NCBI RefSeq assembly: GCF_023072675.1
Contig: NZ_JALLGL010000006.1
Location: 1 to 50,212 of the forward strand
Origin: Streptomyces sp. XM83C
Lineage (GTDB): Bacteria > Actinomycetota > Actinomycetes > Streptomycetales > Streptomycetaceae
Reading direction: 5' to 3'
DNA: 50,212 nt
Of the stretch, positions 45,756 through 50,212 are shown piece after piece (the stretch's first letter is position 1; each line of letters starts with the position of its first letter). The translations under genes were made by a program, and so were the position numbers. The notes beneath the pieces are model-generated. The model saw only the letters and a program-made list of their open reading frames with translations, was not told the DNA's origin and searched no databases.

Positions 45756-48347
45756 ATGACCGACGAGAACACCCCTGTGACGCCGGGCGAAGAGGCAGTG
45801 GCGCTGCGTGTCGAGCCCGTCGGGCTCGAGACGGAGATGCAGCGCTCCTACCTCGACTACGCGATGTCCGTCATCGTCTCGCGTGCGCTGCCCGACGTCC
45901 GTGACGGCCTCAAGCCCGTGCACCGCCGTGTGCTGTACGCGATGTACGACGGCGGCTACCGCCCCGAGCGCGGCTTCTACAAGTGCGCCCGTGTCGTCGG
46001 CGACGTCATGGGCAACTACCACCCGCACGGCGACTCCTCGATCTACGACGCGCTGGTCCGTCTGGCGCAGCCGTGGGCGATGCGGATGCCGCTGGTGGAC
46101 TCCAACGGCAACTTCGGCTCCCCGGGCAACGACCCGGCGGCGGCGATGCGCTACACCGAGTGCAAGATGGCGCCGCTGTCGATGGAGATGGTCCGTGACA
46201 TCGACGAGGAGACCGTCGACTTCACGGACAACTACGACGGCCGCTCCCAGGAGCCGACGGTCCTGCCGTCCCGGTTCCCGAACCTGCTGATCAACGGCTC
46301 TGCCGGTATCGCGGTCGGCATGGCGACCAACATTCCGCCGCACAATCTGCGCGAGGTCGCCGCCGGCGCCCAGTGGTACCTGGAGAACCCGGAGGCCTCG
46401 CACGAGGAGCTGCTGGACGCGCTGATCGAGCGCATCAAGGGCCCGGACTTCCCGACGGGCGCGCTGGTGGTGGGCCGCAAGGGCATCGAGGAGGCCTACC
46501 GCACCGGCCGCGGCTCGATCACCATGCGCGCGGTGGTCGAGGTCGAGGAGATCCAGAACCGCCAGTGCCTGGTGGTCACCGAGCTGCCGTACCAGGTGAA
46601 CCCCGACAACCTGGCGCAGAAGATCGCCGATCTGGTGAAGGACGGCAAGATCGGCGGCATCGCGGACGTCCGCGACGAGACCTCCAGCCGCACCGGCCAG
46701 CGTCTGGTGATCGTGCTGAAGCGGGACGCGGTCGCCAAGGTCGTGCTGAACAACCTGTACAAGCACACCGACCTCCAGACGAACTTCGGCGCCAACATGC
46801 TGGCGCTGGTCGACGGCGTGCCGCGCACGCTCTCGCTGGACGCGTTCATCCGGCACTGGGTGACGCACCAGATCGAGGTCATCGTCCGCCGTACGCGCTT
46901 CCGGCTGCGCAAGGCCGAGGAGCGGGCGCACATCCTGCGCGGCCTGCTGAAGGCCCTTGACGCCATCGACGAGGTCATCGCGTTGATCCGGCGCAGCGAG
47001 ACCGTGGACGTGGCGCGGACGGGCCTGATGGGCCTGCTGGAGATCGACGAGATCCAGGCCAACGCGATCCTGGAGATGCAGCTGCGCCGGCTGGCGGCCC
47101 TGGAGCGGCAGAAGATCGTGCAGGAGCACGACGAGTTGCAGGCGAAGATCAACGAGTACAACGAGATCCTCGCTTCGCCGGTCCGGCAGCGCGGCATCGT
47201 CAGCGAGGAGCTGGCGGCGCTGGTGGAGAAGTACGGCGACGACCGCAAGACGCAGCTGGTGCCCTACGACGGCGACATGTCCATCGAGGACCTGATCGCC
47301 GAGGAGGACATCGTCGTCACGGTCACCCGCGGCGGCTACATCAAGCGGACCAAGACGGACGACTACCGGGCGCAGAAGCGCGGCGGCAAGGGCGTGCGCG
47401 GGGCGAAGCTGAAGGAAGACGACATCGTCGACCACTTCTTCGTCTCCACGACGCATCACTGGCTGCTGTTCTTCACGAACAAGGGCCGGGTGTACCGGGC
47501 GAAGGCGTACGAGCTGCCGGACGCCGGGCGGGACGCGCGCGGCCAGCACGTGGCGAACCTGCTGGCGTTCCAGCCGGACGAGGCGATCGCGGAGATCCTC
47601 GCGATCCGCGACTACGAGGCGGCGCCGTATCTGGTCCTGGCCACCAAGGCGGGCCTGGTGAAGAAGACGCCGCTGAAGGACTACGACTCCCCGCGCTCGG
47701 GCGGTGTGATCGCGATCAATCTGCGTGAGCGTGAGGACGGCTCGGACGACGAGCTGATCGGCGCCGAGCTGGTCTCGGCCGAGGACGATCTGCTGCTGAT
47801 CAGCAAGAAGGCGCAGTCGATCAGGTTCACCGCGTCGGACGACACGCTGCGTCCGATGGGCCGTGCCACCTCGGGTGTGAAGGGCATGAGTTTCCGCGAG
47901 GGAGACGAACTGCTCTCGATGAATGTTGTCCGACCCGGTACGTTCGTGTTCACCGCCACCGACGGTGGGTACGCGAAGCGGACCCGCGTCGACGAGTACC
48001 GCGTCCAGGGCCGCGGCGGCCTCGGCATCAAGGCCGCCAAGATCGTGGAGGACCGTGGTTCGCTGGTCGGCGCGCTGGTGGTCGAGGAGAGCGACGAGAT
48101 CCTCGCCATCACACTCTCGGGCGGTGTGATTCGTACGCGAGTCAGCGAGGTCAGGGAGACGGGCCGTGACACCATGGGCGTCCAGCTGATCAACCTGGGC
48201 AAGCGCGATGCCGTGGTCGGCATCGCCCGTAACGCCGAGGCGGGACGCGAGGCGGAGGAAGTCGACGGCGACGAGGCCGTGGACACCGGCGTCGAGGGTT
48301 CCGCTGCCACCGGCACGGACGAGGGTGAGGCGCCCTCGGCCGAGTAG
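45756..48347 (+). CDS. gyrA: DNA gyrase subunit A
   Basis: An 863-residue cleavage-religation subunit. Catalytic tyrosine is Tyr133 ([11 protein letters not shown]). The quinolone-resistance region reads [15 protein letters not shown], with Ser94 and Asp98 at the positions of E. coli Ser83 and Asp87, i.e. the susceptible state. The GyrA box is QKRGGKG (within [14 protein letters not shown]), the wrapping motif that distinguishes gyrase from topoisomerase IV. Six-blade C-terminal repeats are complete, followed by an acidic Glu/Asp tail. The ATG at 45756 follows gyrB in the same operon. Confidence 0.98.
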   Translation: MTDENTPVTPGEEAVALRVEPVGLETEMQRSYLDYAMSVIVSRALPDVRDGLKPVHRRVLYAMYDGGYRPERGFYKCARVVGDVMGNYHPHGDSSIYDALVRLAQPWAMRMPLVDSNGNFGSPGNDPAAAMRYTECKMAPLSMEMVRDIDEETVDFTDNYDGRSQEPTVLPSRFPNLLINGSAGIAVGMATNIPPHNLREVAAGAQWYLENPEASHEELLDALIERIKGPDFPTGALVVGRKGIEEAYRTGRGSITMRAVVEVEEIQNRQCLVVTELPYQVNPDNLAQKIADLVKDGKIGGIADVRDETSSRTGQRLVIVLKRDAVAKVVLNNLYKHTDLQTNFGANMLALVDGVPRTLSLDAFIRHWVTHQIEVIVRRTRFRLRKAEERAHILRGLLKALDAIDEVIALIRRSETVDVARTGLMGLLEIDEIQANAILEMQLRRLAALERQKIVQEHDELQAKINEYNEILASPVRQRGIVSEELAALVEKYGDDRKTQLVPYDGDMSIEDLIAEEDIVVTVTRGGYIKRTKTDDYRAQKRGGKGVRGAKLKEDDIVDHFFVSTTHHWLLFFTNKGRVYRAKAYELPDAGRDARGQHVANLLAFQPDEAIAEILAIRDYEAAPYLVLATKAGLVKKTPLKDYDSPRSGGVIAINLREREDGSDDELIGAELVSAEDDLLLISKKAQSIRFTASDDTLRPMGRATSGVKGMSFREGDELLSMNVVRPGTFVFTATDGGYAKRTRVDEYRVQGRGGLGIKAAKIVEDRGSLVGALVVEESDEILAITLSGGVIRTRVSEVRETGRDTMGVQLINLGKRDAVVGIARNAEAGREAEEVDGDEAVDTGVEGSAATGTDEGEAPSAE

Positions 48348-48366
48348 CACCGAGGAGTGAGTCATC

Positions 48367-49062
48367 GTGAGCGGAGCCACGGGCGCCGGACCGGCCGGTA
48401 CCAGTACGGGAACGGGCGGCGGCGGCCGTGGCTCCGCCGCGCATGCCGTCCCCGCGAGCGACCCGCACACCACCAATCTGAAAGCGGTCAAGCCGTCTGC
48501 GGCCGACTCGCATGGATCCCAGGGGGGAACTGTGACGGACACCAGAGGCCCGCAGCCCCATGCGGCGTCTCCCCTGCCGGGTGAGCGGCAGCCGCAGCAG
48601 CCGGCCCCGTACCACCCCCCGCAGGCCTACCCCACGCAGGGGCAGACCGGTGCGGTACGCCGGCCCCGCACCGGCGCGCGTACGACGCCGCGCGTCCGCA
48701 AGGCGCGGCTGCGGGTCGCCAAGGCCGACCCGTGGTCCGTGATGAAGGTCAGCTTCCTGCTCTCCATCGCGCTCGGCATCTGCACGATCGTCGCGTCGGC
48801 GGTGCTGTGGATGGTCATGGACGCCATGGGCGTCTTCTCGACGGTCGGCGGAACCATCTCCGAGGCGACCGGCTCGAACGAGTCGAACGGTTTCGACCTT
48901 CAGGCGTTCCTGTCGCTGCCGCACGTCCTGATGTTCACGACGATCATCGCGGTCATCGACGTCGTCCTCGCGACGGCGCTGGCCACGCTCGCCGCGTTCA
49001 TCTACAACATCTCCGCCGGCTTCGTCGGCGGCATCGAGCTGACGCTCGCCGAGGACGAGTGA
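48367..49062 (+). CDS. DUF3566 membrane protein
   Basis: A 231-residue protein located after gyrA as in mycobacteria (Rv0007). The first 115 residues are Gly/Pro/Thr-rich and disordered. A basic segment (RVRKARLRVAKADPWSVMK) leads to two membrane helices (about 130-152, FLLSIALGICTIVASAVLWMV, and about 188-215, VLMFTTIIAVIDVVLATALAT). The C-terminus is short and acidic. GAGGAG lies nine bases before the GTG at 48367. A later in-frame GTG (48532) is a possible shorter start. Function is unknown. Confidence 0.9.
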   Translation: MSGATGAGPAGTSTGTGGGGRGSAAHAVPASDPHTTNLKAVKPSAADSHGSQGGTVTDTRGPQPHAASPLPGERQPQQPAPYHPPQAYPTQGQTGAVRRPRTGARTTPRVRKARLRVAKADPWSVMKVSFLLSIALGICTIVASAVLWMVMDAMGVFSTVGGTISEATGSNESNGFDLQAFLSLPHVLMFTTIIAVIDVVLATALATLAAFIYNISAGFVGGIELTLAEDE

Positions 49063-49070
49063 CGCCTGCC

Positions 49071-49090
49071 GGGGCTCCCCCGGGAGCCCC
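49071..49090 (+). terminator. Hairpin after the DUF3566 gene
   Basis: GGGGCTCCC and its complement separated by two bases, eight bases after the stop codon; probable terminator of the gyrase operon. Confidence 0.6.
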
Positions 49091-49105
49091 GCACCGGAAC
49101 CGATT

Positions 49106-49134
49106 TTGGGACTGACGCTTCCGTGCGCTAATCT
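49106..49134 (+). promoter_or_regulatory. Predicted tRNA-Ile promoter
   Basis: TTGGGA (49106-49111), a 17-base spacer, TAATCT (49129-49134). Transcription would begin near 49141, about 35 bases before the mature tRNA. Confidence 0.6.
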
Positions 49135-49174
49135 TCAGGGGTCAGCGCGCGGGACACACACCGCAGAGCGCGGC

Positions 49175-49248
49175 GGGGCTATAGCTCAGTTGGTTAGAGC
49201 GCATCCCTGATAAGGATGAGGTCACAGGTTCAAATCCTGTTAGCCCCA
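49175..49248 (+). tRNA. ileT: tRNA-Ile (anticodon GAU)
   Basis: A 74-base tRNA. The acceptor stem GGGGCTA pairs with TAGCCCC. The D arm is AGCTCAGTTGGTTAGAGC, the anticodon arm CATCC-CTGATAA-GGATG with anticodon GAT at 49209-49211, and the T arm is ACAGGTTCAAATCCTGT. The discriminator is A. CCA is not encoded (ACAG follows), so maturation needs the CCA enzyme. Position after gyrA and the DUF3566 gene is conserved in actinobacteria. Confidence 0.98.
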
Positions 49249-49258
49249 CAGAACGAAG

Positions 49259-49287
49259 ACCCCTGGTCCGCACGGATCGGGGGTTTT
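49259..49287 (+). terminator. tRNA-Ile terminator
   Basis: CCCC-T-GGTCCG pairs with CGGATC-GGGG (one G-T pair, short loop), followed by TTTT. It lies ten bases after the tRNA. Confidence 0.75.
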
Positions 49288-49291
49288 CTTT

Positions 49292-49423
49292 GTGTGGTTC
49301 TGGGTTCCCGGGGTCCGGTTTTCCGAGGGGGAGGCGGCGGACGGGGAGCTGTCCCGGTGGGGCGCCCTGGTGGTGGCCGTCGTGGTGTGCGTGTTCCTCG
49401 CGGTCGTCTTCGGTGCGTGGTGA
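49292..49423 (+). CDS. Possible 43-residue membrane peptide
   Basis: A short frame with a GTG at 49292 (start uncertain) ends with ELSRWGALVVAVVVCVFL then AVVFGAW and a TGA. The last 20 residues form one strong membrane helix preceded by an acidic stretch (SEGEAADGE), and third positions are almost all G/C. The apparent start sits right on the tRNA terminator and has no normal ribosome site, so a different start or a decayed gene is possible. It is not recognised as a known family. Confidence 0.4.
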   Translation: MWFWVPGVRFSEGEAADGELSRWGALVVAVVVCVFLAVVFGAW

Positions 49424-49560
49424 CCGCCGTGTCGCTGTGGGTGCTGCGGGCGCACGGCCTGATGCGCCGAAGATGTACGTCCGATGAATTCACCCACTGT
49501 CAAAGGGAGTTGCAGGGCTCCGGGCGGAATAGCCGGGCGCGTGTGCGGCTTGGGGTGGGC

Positions 49561-49950
49561 ATGAGGGTTTTTCGTACGTACGCGCGTGTGTATGCCGCTG
49601 ACGCGGATGCGGTGCTGGAAACGCTGGCCGCGGTGAGCGGGGAGCCGGTGGGGGTGCGGTTCTCCATGCCGCAGGAGCGGCTGGAGCTGGGGGCCGTGGG
49701 GGACGTACTGGTCGTGGCGGGGGACGAGGAGGCCCTGGCGCCGTACCGGGACACCTCGGCGACGCTTGTCGTGGACGGCCTCGACGAGTGTCTGGCACGG
49801 CTCCGGAAGGCGGGGGCGCGGATCGTGCAGGACGTTCAGGACGTGCCCACGGGACGGAACCTGACCGCCGTACTGCCCGGCGGGGCGCAGATCGAGTACG
49901 TCGAGTGGGACGACGCGCAGTGGGATCGGGTCGGGGGACGGCCCGAGTAG
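49561..49950 (+). CDS. VOC-fold (glyoxalase/bleomycin resistance-like) protein
   Basis: A 129-residue protein. MRVFRTYARVYAADADAVLETL opens a beta-alpha-beta unit, GVRFSMPQERLELGAVGDVLVVAG follows, and the second half (TLVVDGLDECLARLRKAGARIVQD, then LTAVLPGGAQIEYVEW) repeats the fold as in vicinal-oxygen-chelate proteins. Metal-ligand residues cannot be assigned, and Glu in IEYVEW is the only familiar one. The ATG at 49561 has a GGGGTGGG site; the frame is open upstream but without codon bias. Function is unknown. Confidence 0.75.
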   Translation: MRVFRTYARVYAADADAVLETLAAVSGEPVGVRFSMPQERLELGAVGDVLVVAGDEEALAPYRDTSATLVVDGLDECLARLRKAGARIVQDVQDVPTGRNLTAVLPGGAQIEYVEWDDAQWDRVGGRPE

Positions 49951-49990
49951 GGCGTCGGTCAAGTGCGGGAAAACGGGGGTGTGCACGGCG

Positions 49991-50023
49991 ACGGCCCGGC
50001 TGCTCGGGGAGCTGCCGGGCCGT
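49991..50023 (+). terminator. Terminator after the VOC gene
   Basis: ACGGCCCGGC and its complement GCCGGGCCGT enclose a 13-base loop, 40 bases after the stop codon. Confidence 0.7.
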
Positions 50024-50212
50024 TGTGCGCGTGCAGGACTGCTGTACGCAAGTCGCCGTCCGGGGCGCTGGGCGCTGTCTCAGCGCTGAAGCGGGACTCT
50101 GGGTGCGGTCGCGGTGAGGGTGTCGCAGGGGGCGGCGGGCGCCGGGGCGGCGTCGGTGGCGGGGACGGTCGTGGTGGCCGCGTCGGCGTCGGGGAGCGGG
50201 CGGTGCCGGCAG
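50024..50212. other. Unresolved right edge
   Basis: Two frames compete. One on the minus strand enters from the edge and stops at 50079-50081, ending APRVPLQR. One on the plus strand could start at the GTG at 50114 and run off the edge (VRVSQGAAGAGAASVAG). Both are Ala/Pro/Gly-rich with high third-position GC, and neither can be chosen from this window. Confidence 0.3.

Noticed and set aside
45747-48542. 931-codon minus-strand frame opposite gyrA
   Set aside because: Antisense shadow of gyrA caused by GC-rich codon use; no homology pattern.

Overview
The window is about 50 kb of very GC-rich actinobacterial chromosome carrying the replication-origin region of a Streptomyces species. The evidence is the gene order from dnaB to gyrA and tRNA-Ile, a long dnaA-dnaN intergenic region packed with DnaA boxes, nine perfect copies of the Streptomyces parS palindrome GTTTCACGTGAAAC, a DnaA with a very long domain II, many GTG starts, and a SigR-type promoter in front of trxB. 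From memory the order closely follows S. coelicolor SCO3911 to SCO3872.

Left part (1-13 kb): the 3' end of an IS3-like element abuts dnaB (minus). Next come a MATE efflux gene, the minus-strand operon rpsF-ssb-rpsR-rplI, a small membrane protein, a FemX-like aminoacyltransferase with an alanine-racemase-like PLP protein, a GT87-type glycosyltransferase and a bifunctional class A penicillin-binding protein.

Centre (13-29 kb): a PadR regulator with a perfect palindromic operator precedes inositol-phosphate synthase. An MFS transporter, an LppU/SCO3897-like membrane protein and the CCA-adding enzyme follow. Then comes an envelope/redox block on the plus strand: DUF6049 protein, MurJ, a dead kinase with a discoidin-like extracytoplasmic domain, SigM, its anti-sigma factor, TrxB and TrxA.

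Origin core (29-44 kb): on the minus strand are a GNAT protein and parA-parB, then the group rpmH-rnpA-yidD-yidC-jag-rsmG. On the plus strand are dnaA, oriC, dnaN, gnd, recF, a DUF721/DciA-type gene, gyrB and gyrA. A DUF3566 membrane protein, tRNA-Ile(GAU) and a VOC-fold protein close the window.

Together the genes supply replication initiation (DnaA, DnaN, DnaB, DciA-like loader, SSB, RecF, gyrase), origin segregation (ParA, ParB, parS), RNA and protein biogenesis (RnpA, ribosomal proteins, CCA enzyme, YidC) and wall synthesis (PBP, FemX, MurJ). Almost everything is conserved core. The less ordinary items are the placement of parS inside terminators and coding sequences, the MurJ/pseudokinase gene split, a DnaA-box cluster upstream of dnaB, tandem repeats beside oriC, and the IS end. 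I found no convincing undescribed multi-gene system.
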